The notes below the pieces were generated by a model that saw only the letters and a list, made by a program, of their open reading frames with translations, did no database searches and was not told where the DNA came from. Shown here piece after piece: positions 29,782 to 38,536 of a stretch of 64,000 nt of DNA; positions within the stretch are counted from its first letter, which is position 1; every line of letters begins with the position of its first letter. Source of the DNA: Sinorhizobium glycinis (GTDB taxonomy: Bacteria; Pseudomonadota; Alphaproteobacteria; Rhizobiales; Rhizobiaceae); contig NZ_LPUX01000064.1 of the NCBI RefSeq assembly GCF_001651865.1, forward strand, positions 496,001 to 560,000. The letters run 5' to 3'. A program made the translations under genes and the position numbers.

Positions 29782-30881
29782 TCGGCCGCTCCCCGGAGTG
29801 CGTCGGTATCGCCCGCGATGAATTCTTCGAGCCGGGTGCGCGCCTCGGCATCGGTGAATTGCCGGGGCGGTGATTTCATGAAGTAGCTCGATGGGGCGAT
29901 CAGCGGACCGCCGAGGCCGCGGTCCATGCCGAGCTTGGCACATCGCACCGCGTCGATGACCACACCGGCGGAATTCGGCGAATCCCAGACCTCCAGCTTC
30001 AGTTCGATATTGAGCGGAACGCTGCCGAAGGTGGTCCCCTCAACGCGAATGTAGGCGAACTTGCGGTCGGCGAGCCAGGGCACGTGGTCGCTCGGCCCGA
30101 CATGGATGTCTCCGGGAGCAAGGGGCATGTCCATTTGGCTGACGACCGACTGCGTCTTCGAGATCTTCTTCGATTCCAGCCGCTCCCGTTCGAGCATGTT
30201 GAGGAAGTCGGTATTGCCGCCGAAGTTGAGCTGATAGGTCCGGTCGATCCGGACGCCGCGGTCGCGGAAGAGAGTGGCGAGCAGCCGATGGACGATGGTG
30301 GCGCCGACCTGGCTCTTGATGTCGTCGCCGATCAGCGGCAGGCCGCGCTCGGCGAATTTCCTCTGCCAGGACCGGTCCGAGGCGATGAAAACGGGGATGC
30401 AGTTGACGAAACCGCAGCCGGCGGCAAGCGCCTGCTCTGCATACCATCGCGTCGCCACTTCCGAACCGACCGGGAGATAGGAGACCAGCACATCCGTTTC
30501 GCTTTGCCGCAGCACATCGGCGACATCGACGGCGGGGGCCTCCGATTCTTCGATTTCCTCTCGCAGGTATCGGCCGATCCCGTCGAGCGTTCTGCCGCGC
30601 TCGACTGTGACCCCGGTCGATGCGACATCTGCGAAACGGAAGGTGTTGTTCGGAGGAGCATAGATCGCTTCGGCAACGTCGCGGCCGACCTTCGAAGCGG
30701 CAACGTCGAAGGCGGCGGACACTTCGATATCGCTTATATGGTAGCCGCCGAGACTGACATGCATCAGTCCCGGCACGGGTTCGTCTTCCCTGGCGTCGCG
30801 ATAGAAAGTCAGCCCCTGGACGAGCGAGGAGGCGCAATTACCGATTCCGACCAGACCGATTCGAATGGATTTCGATCGCAT
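29778..30881 (-). CDS. ino1: inositol-3-phosphate synthase (actinobacterial/archaeal type)
   Basis: I choose [15 protein letters not shown] at 30881, with GGGAG at a good distance; an ATG seven codons upstream is also in frame. The protein is 367 aa. The NAD motif [16 protein letters not shown], then [28 protein letters not shown], the [18 protein letters not shown] region and [11 protein letters not shown] are hallmark Ino1 sequences, including the catalytic lysines. It converts glucose-6-phosphate to inositol-3-phosphate. Ino1 is uncommon in Proteobacteria, and here it heads a three-gene leftward operon with a phosphatase and a glycosidase inside a glycosyltransferase locus. Confidence 0.9.
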   Translation of the reverse strand: MRSKSIRIGLVGIGNCASSLVQGLTFYRDAREDEPVPGLMHVSLGGYHISDIEVSAAFDVAASKVGRDVAEAIYAPPNNTFRFADVASTGVTVERGRTLDGIGRYLREEIEESEAPAVDVADVLRQSETDVLVSYLPVGSEVATRWYAEQALAAGCGFVNCIPVFIASDRSWQRKFAERGLPLIGDDIKSQVGATIVHRLLATLFRDRGVRIDRTYQLNFGGNTDFLNMLERERLESKKISKTQSVVSQMDMPLAPGDIHVGPSDHVPWLADRKFAYIRVEGTTFGSVPLNIELKLEVWDSPNSAGVVIDAVRCAKLGMDRGLGGPLIAPSSYFMKSPPRQFTDAEARTRLEEFIAGDTDALRGAAE

Positions 30882-31011
30882 CTCCGCACTCCCGCAATGC
30901 ATCTACAATGCTCGCCAAACCCGCGCGCCGAGGAATGGTTCCCTTTCTCGGTTGCGCACGCATCCCGCGGATCGAAATGAGGTGCTGCGCGTTCAACGCG
31001 AATGAAGAGCG

Positions 31012-32793
31012 ATGGGCGGAGCGATGCTGATCTACGGTGACCCGACGCGCAGCGTGCGGGCCGACATTCTGTGCGAGACGATTGCCGCGCGGTTGCGGGC
31101 GCTCGAAGTCCGGCCACCCGGCCTCGAACGGCACGCCGCGCTGGTCGGCATCTTCATCAAGGCGGGCGAGCTGGTGCAGGGGCTGTCGGATTTCGAGCTC
31201 GAGACCGTCGGGGCGGACGAGCTGTCGGCAAGGCGCGAAAAGTCTGGCGTTCTGCTCCTCGATCTGGCGCGGCTCGTCGCCGAATCCTGGTCTCGGGGGT
31301 TCTCCGGTCGCCTGGCTCCGCCAGATCGTGTTTGGCCGCTGCTCCAGGAGCTTCGGGCGCCATTGCCGCTGTCGATCAAGGAAGGGGAGGGCTATGCCTT
31401 CTACGCGCTCTATCCCGAAAGCTACATCGAAGCGGCAAGGCGCTCGGGGCTGGGTGCGAACACCGTGGTGATCGGCATTCGCTCGATCGGCGCCAGCCTT
31501 TCGGCGGCGGTTGCCGCTGCGATCGGGGCGGGCGCGCCGGTCACGGTGCGGCCGGTCGGCCATCCATTCCGGAGAAAAATCCACGTCGGCCCGCAGCTTT
31601 CGCAACGGCTTCTCAAGGACAGGACGGCCGATTTCGCGATCGTCGACGAGGGGCCGGGCCTTTCCGGCAGCTCCTTCGGAGGCGTGGCGGATTGGCTGGA
31701 GGCGAATGGCGTCAGCGAAAGCCGAATCCACTTCTTTCCCGGCCACAGTGGTGACCTGGGACCAGAAGCCAGCCAGGATCACCGCAAACGCTGGGCAGCG
31801 CGCCCCCGCCAGGTCGTCGAGCTGGATGAGCTTGTCGTTGCAGCGGGTCCATCGCCGCGCTCGCTCGCCGCCTGGGTGAGCGAGCTTGTCGGGCCCCTAT
31901 CGCGGCCACTCCAGGAGATTTCCGGCGGAGGCTGGCGGAGCATGCTTCCGCGCAGTCACGAATCCTGGCCGCCCGCCGATCCCAGGTTCGAGCGGCGAAA
32001 ATTCCTGGCGCACACGGCCGATGGTCCATGGCTCGTGAAATTCGCGGGTATCGGCGACGTCGGGCAGCGCAAGCTCGAAAAGGCACGCCTGTTGGCGGAG
32101 GCCGGGTTCACGCCACCCGTTGCCGGGCTGTGCCATGGTTTCCTGGTCCAGAAGTGGGTAGCGGCGACTCAACCTGGGCGAAGCGACGTTCACCGGGCGG
32201 ATTTCAGGGAACATCTCGGACGGTACTTGGCATTTCGGGCTCGCCGTCTGCCGCCGCCGGCGACCCACGGCGCCTCAATGGCAACGCTGTGCGAAATGGC
32301 CATTACCAATACGGGAGAAGCGCTTGGCGAATCCGTTGCGGCCCAGCTGCGGCCACTGCTGTCCAAGGCTTTGCAGCACGATTTTCCGATCATGCCCGTC
32401 GATACCGACAACCGCCTTCACCGATGGGAGTGGCTGGCCGGCGAGCGCGGCTTCCTCAAGGCCGACGCACTCGATCACTGTGCCGCCCACGACCTTGTCG
32501 GTTCTCAGGATGTCGCCTGGGATGTCGCGGGCGCCGTCGTCGAGTTCGACCTCACGCCAGAGGAAGGGGCTGCTCTCCAAGGCATTGTATCCGACGGCAG
32601 CTCGCGTGCCGTCGACGCGGAACTGCAGGAGATCTTCGAGCTTTGCTACCTGGCCTTCCAGCTCGGGCTCTGGACCTCCGCCAAGACTGGCGCCGGCTCG
32701 GACGAGGTCCCGAGGCTGGACGCGGTCGCGGCACGCTATGCGAACCTCTTGCTCCGGCGCATCGAAGGGTACGCCGGATCAATGTGCCGGTGA
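31012..32793 (+). CDS. PRTase-like domain fused to a kinase-like (APH-fold-like) domain, unknown function
   Basis: The protein is 593 aa (or 589 from MLIYGDPTRS, which may be the true start). Residues about 125-250 resemble type I phosphoribosyltransferases: VVIGIRSIGASLSAAVAAAI, then the PRPP-loop pattern FAIVDEGPGLSGSSF at 208-222. Residues about 330-510 resemble aminoglycoside-phosphotransferase-type kinases: WLVKFAGIGDVGQRKLEKA with a candidate ATP Lys, LCHGFLVQKWV, and HDLVGSQDVAWDVAGA with an Asp of the DFG type. I do not recognise a named family for this fusion. It starts divergently from ino1 (about 130 bp) and ends 11 bp from the convergent Gfo/Idh gene. A role in making or moving a phosphoribosyl group on an inositol-based product is a hypothesis. 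Confidence 0.65.
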   Translation: MGGAMLIYGDPTRSVRADILCETIAARLRALEVRPPGLERHAALVGIFIKAGELVQGLSDFELETVGADELSARREKSGVLLLDLARLVAESWSRGFSGRLAPPDRVWPLLQELRAPLPLSIKEGEGYAFYALYPESYIEAARRSGLGANTVVIGIRSIGASLSAAVAAAIGAGAPVTVRPVGHPFRRKIHVGPQLSQRLLKDRTADFAIVDEGPGLSGSSFGGVADWLEANGVSESRIHFFPGHSGDLGPEASQDHRKRWAARPRQVVELDELVVAAGPSPRSLAAWVSELVGPLSRPLQEISGGGWRSMLPRSHESWPPADPRFERRKFLAHTADGPWLVKFAGIGDVGQRKLEKARLLAEAGFTPPVAGLCHGFLVQKWVAATQPGRSDVHRADFREHLGRYLAFRARRLPPPATHGASMATLCEMAITNTGEALGESVAAQLRPLLSKALQHDFPIMPVDTDNRLHRWEWLAGERGFLKADALDHCAAHDLVGSQDVAWDVAGAVVEFDLTPEEGAALQGIVSDGSSRAVDAELQEIFELCYLAFQLGLWTSAKTGAGSDEVPRLDAVAARYANLLLRRIEGYAGSMCR

Positions 32794-32804
32794 GGCCGTC
32801 GCCG

Positions 32805-33830
32805 TTATCTTCCGTAAATCCTGTCGAGGACATCGGCGACGGTGACGAAGCGATCATTCTCCGGATCGAAGCGCTCGCCTGCGGCAAGGCGCTCCGCCCA
32901 GCGGGCCGCGGCGCGCCCGCCCCAGGCGTCCGGGGGAAGCGCGAGAACCTCCCGCTGCGTCCCGCGATACCGTTCGGCCGTAAAGTCGAGATAGGATCCG
33001 TCGACATTCCTGAAGCTGGCGCCGCCCTCGGTGCCGTAGAAGTCCGCGCTGATCACCGCGTCGCATCCCGCCTGCAGGTGCCATGAGCAGGCGACGCGGG
33101 CGACCACCCCGTTTGCCAGTTCGAGCGTCGCGGCGGCATAGTCCTCGACGACATCGCCGTCGCGGCGGATGGGAACACCCTTGTAAAACAGCCTGCTTTC
33201 AACCCGAGCCACCTTCGGGAATCCGAGCACCCAGAGGAGGAGGTCTACCAGGTGTACGCCGAGATCGATGACGCAGCCGCCGCCGGAAAGCGCCTTGTCG
33301 TAGAACCACGGCTTGCTCGGCCCATAGGCGTTGTGAAAGGTGAGATCGACCGCGAAAACTGTGCCCAGTTCTCCCGACGTGATCAGATCACGTATCCGCT
33401 GCATCCCGGCCGTGTAACGATAGGAGAGATCGACTCCCAGCAGCCTGTCGGCGTGCTGCGCCGCCTCGACGACCGCTACCGTCTCGTCCCGCGTGCGGCC
33501 GAGCGGCTTCTGGCAAAAGACCGCCAGGCCTTGTTCCAGGGCCACGATCGATTGCGCGGCGTGGAGTGCGCTTGGAGAGGCGATGACGATGCCGTCGAGT
33601 TCCTCGTCGAGCAGCGCTTCAAGCGAATTGACGACTGCGGCCTCGGGCGTCAGCTCGCGCGCCGCCGCCGCCATTTCCGGTGTGGGGTCGAATATCGCAG
33701 CCGTTTCGACGGCGCCGGTCTCGACGATCGCCCGCATGCGGTGCAGGCCGATCCGCCCCACTCCGAGGAAGCCGACGCGTGGGCGGCTGGCGGCGTTCAG
33801 GTTCGTTGCAAGCGGGGTCGCGTCACTCAT
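32805..33830 (-). CDS. Gfo/Idh/MocA-family oxidoreductase (inositol-dehydrogenase-like)
   Basis: The protein is 341 aa. The Rossmann motif RVGFLGVGRIGLHRM, the dinucleotide-side SALHAAQSIVALEQGL and the catalytic region CQKPLGRT are present, with GGGCVIDLGVHLVDLLLW supplying the Asp/His pair. The family's usual EKP is QKP here; the Lys is kept. This group includes myo-inositol and scyllo-inositol dehydrogenases, which fits an Ino1 gene nearby. The start overlaps the 3' end of the upstream MDR dehydrogenase gene by eight bases. Confidence 0.8.
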   Translation of the reverse strand: MSDATPLATNLNAASRPRVGFLGVGRIGLHRMRAIVETGAVETAAIFDPTPEMAAAARELTPEAAVVNSLEALLDEELDGIVIASPSALHAAQSIVALEQGLAVFCQKPLGRTRDETVAVVEAAQHADRLLGVDLSYRYTAGMQRIRDLITSGELGTVFAVDLTFHNAYGPSKPWFYDKALSGGGCVIDLGVHLVDLLLWVLGFPKVARVESRLFYKGVPIRRDGDVVEDYAAATLELANGVVARVACSWHLQAGCDAVISADFYGTEGGASFRNVDGSYLDFTAERYRGTQREVLALPPDAWGGRAAARWAERLAAGERFDPENDRFVTVADVLDRIYGR

Positions 33831-34815
33831 CGTAGATCACCAGTGCCTTGATGAAGCCTTCGGGACGATCGCGCGTCATATCCAGTGCCGCGCCGAGCTC
33901 TTCGAGCCGGAACCTGTGCGTATAGAGCGGTGACGGCGACAGGCGCCCGGCGGCCGTCGCCTCGATCGCCTCACGGATGCCGCGCATGTAGATCGCCGGA
34001 TCGCGCTCATGCGCGTTGATCACGTCGAGGCCGCGCCAGTTCCAGAGCTGCATGTTCACCTGGCGCGGGCCGTCCTGGTGATAACCCGCAATGACGAGCC
34101 GGCCGCGCTCCTTGGTCAGTTCGCCGGCAAGGTCGAGAGGCCACTGCTTGCCGACCGCCTCGATGACGCAATCGCAGAACGCGCCGGAGGTCAGTCGCTT
34201 CACCCTGTCGATGATCTGCCAATGATCATCCATGGCGATCGTTTCGTTCGCGCCGGCGCTTTTTGCCGCAGCGAGCGAGGAAGGCCTGCGCGATATGGCG
34301 ATGACCCGTGCGCCGGCCGCGCTCGCAAGCTGCGTCAAAAGGATGCCGAGAAAGCCGATGCCGATGATCGCCACGGTTTCGCCGGGCCCGATGGCGCTGC
34401 GCCGGAAGATGTTGAAGGCGCAGCCGAGCGGCTCCCCGGGGAACGGCTCGTTCGCGAGTGCGGCGGGCAGGGGGGCGATGGCGGCCTGATCCGCAATGTC
34501 GTGCGTCGCATAGGCGTGATAGGTGAGCGCCGCAACGCGGTCGCCCGCCGCGAATCCATGCACATCTTCGCCCACAGCATCGATGATCCCCCAGCCCTCG
34601 TGGCCGAGCCCGCCGGGTTCGGTCGGGAACCGCATCCATTCCGGGCCTGCCCAGGGTACGAGGTTGGAGGCGCAGACGCCGCAGCCTTGCAGCTTGATCC
34701 GCACCTGTCCGGGACCCGGCTCGGGCAGCGGCAATGTATCGACGCGCAGTTCGCCCGGCCCGGTAACGATCGCCGCCGACATGGTGCCTGTCCTCGACTG
34801 TGCCCTGATATTCAT
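33823..34815 (-). CDS. medium-chain (MDR) alcohol dehydrogenase-like protein
   Basis: I choose MNIRAQSRTG at 34815 because GGGAGG lies just upstream; the open frame extends 28 codons further. The protein is 330 aa. The active-site region GCGVCASNLVPW and GLGHEGWGIIDAVGEDVHGF matches MDR enzymes, and the NAD motif is IGIGFLGILLTQLA. The four-Cys structural zinc lobe is absent. Distant relatives oxidise cyclitols (for example NeoA-type 2-deoxy-scyllo-inosamine dehydrogenase) as well as simple alcohols. It is encoded just ahead of, and overlapping, the inositol-dehydrogenase-like gene. Confidence 0.78.
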   Translation of the reverse strand: MNIRAQSRTGTMSAAIVTGPGELRVDTLPLPEPGPGQVRIKLQGCGVCASNLVPWAGPEWMRFPTEPGGLGHEGWGIIDAVGEDVHGFAAGDRVAALTYHAYATHDIADQAAIAPLPAALANEPFPGEPLGCAFNIFRRSAIGPGETVAIIGIGFLGILLTQLASAAGARVIAISRRPSSLAAAKSAGANETIAMDDHWQIIDRVKRLTSGAFCDCVIEAVGKQWPLDLAGELTKERGRLVIAGYHQDGPRQVNMQLWNWRGLDVINAHERDPAIYMRGIREAIEATAAGRLSPSPLYTHRFRLEELGAALDMTRDRPEGFIKALVIYDE

Positions 34816-35163
34816 GCCTGCCTCCCGCTGCTTGACATGGAACATGCCGGCGGCTCGGCGCGAAGCGGGGATATCGAGCGAAAGAGAATCCCCCGTCATG
34901 CCCTCGCCGCGGCGGCTGGAAAAATGACGCTCGGCCGCCTGGAGCCCATAACTTCATGTTCGGGGTTTTGTTCCTGCCGGGCGATTGTCATGGAACCTCA
35001 TGCGGAGAGCGAGGTTTGTAGCTTGGGCGTGCGTGGGCGAGCAGCAGCTCAATCATCAGCTATGTAGATGTTCAAAGAAGAAGTCATAGATGAAGGAACC
35101 TTTGCTGCAGACGTTTGTTGGAGCTTTGTCTCTATCTCTGATTGGTCATAGTCGGGAGCGTTT
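34816..35163. promoter_or_regulatory. 348-bp divergent intergenic region before the sugar-epimerase operon
   Basis: The right half (about 35030-35160) is clearly AT-richer than the surroundings, as expected for promoters serving the rightward eight-gene glycosyltransferase run and the leftward dehydrogenase pair. No convincing ORF, repeat or terminator was found. GGGAG at 35153-35157 is the ribosome site of the epimerase gene. Confidence 0.45.
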
Positions 35164-36270
35164 ATGACAAAGGTACTTGTCACCGGCGGCTGTGGATTCA
35201 TTGGGCGGCACGTGGTCGAGGAACTTGTCTTAAGGAATTACGAGCTGCGCGTGCTGGACTCGTTCAACGAGCAGGTCCATGCGGACGCGCAGATCACGTT
35301 GCCGCGGAACGTCGACATGCGTCGGGGCGACATTCGCGATGCAAATGCGGTCAAGGATGCGCTGGCGGAGATCGACTGCGTCGTCCATCTCGCCGCAGAG
35401 GTGGGTGTCGGCCAGTCGATGTACGAGATCGCCCGCTATGTGGGCGTCAACGATCTCGGGACGGCCGTGCTGCTCGAGGCGATGATCGAGAGCCCAGTCC
35501 GCCGCATTGTCGTCGCATCGTCGATGAGCGTCTATGGCGAAGGTCTTTACGAGACGACGGCGGGCGAGCGCATGCCAAGTGCGAGACGCTCGCCTGCCCA
35601 TGTCCAGGCCGGATCATGGGATCCGCTCGGTCCGAACGGAGAGAGCCTCAGGCCCGTTGCCACGGACGAGCACAAGCCGGTCGACCTCGCTTCCATCTAC
35701 GCTCTGACGAAGTACGCCCAGGAGCGTCAGGTGTTGATCTTCGGCGAAGCCTACGGCAGGGAAGCGGTAGCGCTCCGTCTCTTCAACGTGTTCGGAGCAG
35801 GGCAGGCGCTTTCCAATCCCTATACCGGCGTGCTTGCGAATTTCGCGTCCCGGCTTGCCAATGGGCAAGCGCCGATGGTGTTCGAGGACGGCAGGCAGCG
35901 GCGCGATTTCGTTCACGTCGGCGACGTGGCGCGCGCCTTCCGGCAGGCGCTCGAGCAACCGCAGGCGGCGGGGCACGTCATCAATGTGGGCAGTGGTCAC
36001 GCCTACGCCATCGCAGATGTCGCTTCGCTGCTGGCGGAAGCAATGGGTGTGCCTGAACTCGAGCCCGAGATCATGAACAAGGCCCGCTCCGGCGATATCC
36101 GCAATTGCTTCGCCGATATCTCCAAGGCCCGCGACCTGCTCGGATTCCATCCAGCACACAGGCTCGAACACTCGCTTGAGGACTTCGCGCACTGGGTGCT
36201 CAGCGTCGGCGCCATCGACCGCGGCGCCGAAATGAAGCGGCATCTGGAAACGCGGGGGCTCGTTCGATGA
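35164..36270 (+). CDS. NAD-dependent sugar epimerase/dehydratase (extended SDR)
   Basis: The protein is 368 aa. VLVTGGCGFIGRHVVEEL is the NAD motif, VVHLAAEVGVGQSMYEI and ASSMSVYGEG precede the YALTKYAQE Tyr/Lys pair near residue 180, and FNVFGAGQALSNPYTGVLA and DFVHVGDVARAF complete the extended-SDR pattern. It resembles nucleotide-sugar 4-epimerases acting on UDP- or dTDP-sugars. It is the first gene of a run in which most genes overlap by ATGA. Confidence 0.82.
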   Translation: MTKVLVTGGCGFIGRHVVEELVLRNYELRVLDSFNEQVHADAQITLPRNVDMRRGDIRDANAVKDALAEIDCVVHLAAEVGVGQSMYEIARYVGVNDLGTAVLLEAMIESPVRRIVVASSMSVYGEGLYETTAGERMPSARRSPAHVQAGSWDPLGPNGESLRPVATDEHKPVDLASIYALTKYAQERQVLIFGEAYGREAVALRLFNVFGAGQALSNPYTGVLANFASRLANGQAPMVFEDGRQRRDFVHVGDVARAFRQALEQPQAAGHVINVGSGHAYAIADVASLLAEAMGVPELEPEIMNKARSGDIRNCFADISKARDLLGFHPAHRLEHSLEDFAHWVLSVGAIDRGAEMKRHLETRGLVR

Positions 36271-37394
36271 GCGCCAGGCCGATTGACAGGCATGAGGGCG
36301 TGCCGGCGCCCGCTCTTTCCGGGAAAACGGCGGCAATTCTCGTCGTGGGCGGCAGCGGGTTCCTCGGCTGCAATCTCGCCGACAGCTTCCTACGCGACGG
36401 TGAGAAGGTGATCGTCCTCGACAATCTGAGCCGCCCGGGCGTCGAGCGGAACCTGGAGTGGCTGGTCGAAAACCATGGCAGTGCCGTCCAGGCGGAAATT
36501 GCCGACATCCGCGACCTCTCCGCAATCGAGCCGGTCTTCAAGGAGGCAAAGGCGATCTTCCATTTCGCGGCGCAGACGGCGGTGACGACCAGCCTTCTGC
36601 AGCCGGTCGACGACTTCGAAACCAACGCGCGCGGTACGCTGAACGTCCTCGAAGCGGCCAGACGTGCCGGGCGCCGCGCGCCCGTGATCTTCGCCAGCAC
36701 GAACAAGGTCTATGGCGCGCTGACGGGTCTGGAGATGGACGAGGCTGGCGATCGCTACCTCCCGGCCGATGCCGTAACGCGCAGATATGGCGTCGGAGAG
36801 GCGCAGCCGCTCGATTTCTGCACGCCCTATGGCTGCTCGAAAGGCGTCGCGGATCAGTACGTGCTCGACTATGCCAAGTCCTTCGGGCTTGCTACGGCCG
36901 TGCTCCGGATGAGCTGCGTCTATGGTCCGCGCCAGTTCGGCACGGAGGATCAGGGATGGGTCGCGCATTTCCTCATTCGCGCCCTCGCGGGTGAGCCGAT
37001 CTCGATCTATGGCGACGGCAAGCAGGTCCGCGATATTCTCCATGTCAGCGACGCGGTGGCCGCCTACAGGGCGCTCCTGGCGTCGATCGACCGCCTTGCC
37101 GGACGCGCCTTCAATCTCGGAGGCGGCCCTGGCAATGCGGTGAGCGTCGCCGAGGTACTGCACGAAATCGAACGCGTGACGGCGCGCCGGGTGAGGAGGG
37201 TGAAGAGCGACTGGCGTGCCGGCGACCAGCTGTACTTCGTCGCCGACACGCGCGCGCTCATGGACGCGCTCGGCTGGAGAGCCCGCACCGGCTGGCGTGC
37301 CGGCTTGCGCGACCTGCATGCCTGGCTTCTGCAGGATTGGGCGGACGTCAACAAGGCTCCTTTTCAGCGCCGGCCGCGGAGGATCACCGCATGA
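36267..37394 (+). CDS. CDP-paratose-2-epimerase-like NAD-dependent epimerase
   Basis: The protein is 375 aa. ILVVGGSGFLGCNLADSFL, then HFAAQTAVTTSLLQPVDDFE, IFASTNKVYGAL and the catalytic TPYGCSKGVADQYVLDYAKS, followed by MSCVYGPRQFG, closely follow the CDP-tyvelose/paratose 2-epimerase (RfbE) subgroup of extended SDRs. The exact nucleotide sugar is unknown. It overlaps both the previous gene and the following glycosyltransferase gene by four bases. Confidence 0.82.
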   Translation: MSARPIDRHEGVPAPALSGKTAAILVVGGSGFLGCNLADSFLRDGEKVIVLDNLSRPGVERNLEWLVENHGSAVQAEIADIRDLSAIEPVFKEAKAIFHFAAQTAVTTSLLQPVDDFETNARGTLNVLEAARRAGRRAPVIFASTNKVYGALTGLEMDEAGDRYLPADAVTRRYGVGEAQPLDFCTPYGCSKGVADQYVLDYAKSFGLATAVLRMSCVYGPRQFGTEDQGWVAHFLIRALAGEPISIYGDGKQVRDILHVSDAVAAYRALLASIDRLAGRAFNLGGGPGNAVSVAEVLHEIERVTARRVRRVKSDWRAGDQLYFVADTRALMDALGWRARTGWRAGLRDLHAWLLQDWADVNKAPFQRRPRRITA

Positions 37395-38533
37395 TCGCCC
37401 GCGCCATATCCGCCCCGCACCCCTCCGCCCATGACGGACGGCTGCCGCGGCGCATCCTGATGAGCGTCGATGCGGTCGGCGGCATCTGGCGCTATGCGAT
37501 GGATCTTGCCGAAGTCCTCCGCAAGGCGGGCGTCGAAACGGTCTTCGCTGGCTTCGGTCCCGCGCCGTCCGAGGCGCAGCGTCGAGAAGCCGCCCGCATC
37601 GGCCGGCTCGAATGGCTCGTTGCCCCCCTCGATTGGATGGTCGACGACGAAAGCGAATTGACAGCCGTCGCGGATGGTCTTGGCGAACTGTCGCTCCGGC
37701 ACTCGGTCGATCTCATGCATCTGAACCTGCCGTCACAGGCGGTCGGTCTTGACATGGAAAAGCCTGTCGTCGCGGTCTCCCACTCATGCGTCGTCACCTG
37801 GTTCGAGGCCGTGCGCGCCGGCGGCTTGCCGGAGCGGTGGTTCTGGCAGAAGCGGCGCAATCGGCTGGGTTTCGATCGTGCCGGCGTGGTTCTGGCGCCG
37901 AGCCGAAGCCACGCGGCCGCACTTGAGCGCTGCTATGGGCCGATCGACAATCTTGCCGTGGTCTACAACGCCAGCGCCGACCAGGCGGCGACGCCCCCCA
38001 AGGAGAATCTCGTCTTTGCCGCGGGGCGCTGGTGGGACGAGGGCAAGAACGGCGCGGTGCTGGACAGGGCTGCCGCGTTGATCCGCTGGCCGGTGATCAT
38101 GGCGGGCGCGTGCAACGGGCCGAACGGCCAGCACCTCCACATTGCGCAGGCCGATCACAGGGGCGAGCTCAGCCACGAGCGGGCGATGGCGCTGACGTCG
38201 AGCGCCGCGATTGTCGTCTCGCCGTCGGTCTACGAACCGTTCGGCCTGGCTCCCCTCGAGGCGGCCGGCGTCGGGGCGGCGTTGGTGCTCGCCGATATCG
38301 GCACCTATCGGGAGCTCTGGGACGGCGTCGCCCGGTTCTTCGATCCGCACGATGCGGAGGCATTGGCGAGCGCGGTCAACGACTTGACGCAGGATGCGCG
38401 GCTTCGCGCAGAGCTTGGTCGGCAGGCCCGTTTGCGGGCGCGATCCTTCACCGTCGAAGCCCAGCGCGACGGGATGCTCGATGTCTACGGTCAGGCGATG
38501 CGCGGATCCACCCGATTGACGGCAGCGGAGTGA
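37391..38533 (+). CDS. glycosyltransferase family 4-like
   Basis: The start MIARAISAPH at 37391 overlaps the epimerase stop by ATGA; the protein is 380 aa. The N-terminal domain carries DAVGGIWRYAMDLAEVL, the usual GT4 opening (a glycine-rich loop before the first helix). The C-terminal GT-B domain has VFAAGRWWDEGKN and the nucleotide-sugar motif VVSPSVYEPFGLAPLEAAGV, equivalent to EPFGLxxLEA. It is a cytosolic or peripheral enzyme. The coupled order with two epimerases suggests it uses their product. Confidence 0.85.
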   Translation: MIARAISAPHPSAHDGRLPRRILMSVDAVGGIWRYAMDLAEVLRKAGVETVFAGFGPAPSEAQRREAARIGRLEWLVAPLDWMVDDESELTAVADGLGELSLRHSVDLMHLNLPSQAVGLDMEKPVVAVSHSCVVTWFEAVRAGGLPERWFWQKRRNRLGFDRAGVVLAPSRSHAAALERCYGPIDNLAVVYNASADQAATPPKENLVFAAGRWWDEGKNGAVLDRAAALIRWPVIMAGACNGPNGQHLHIAQADHRGELSHERAMALTSSAAIVVSPSVYEPFGLAPLEAAGVGAALVLADIGTYRELWDGVARFFDPHDAEALASAVNDLTQDARLRAELGRQARLRARSFTVEAQRDGMLDVYGQAMRGSTRLTAAE

Positions 38534-38536
38534 GCG

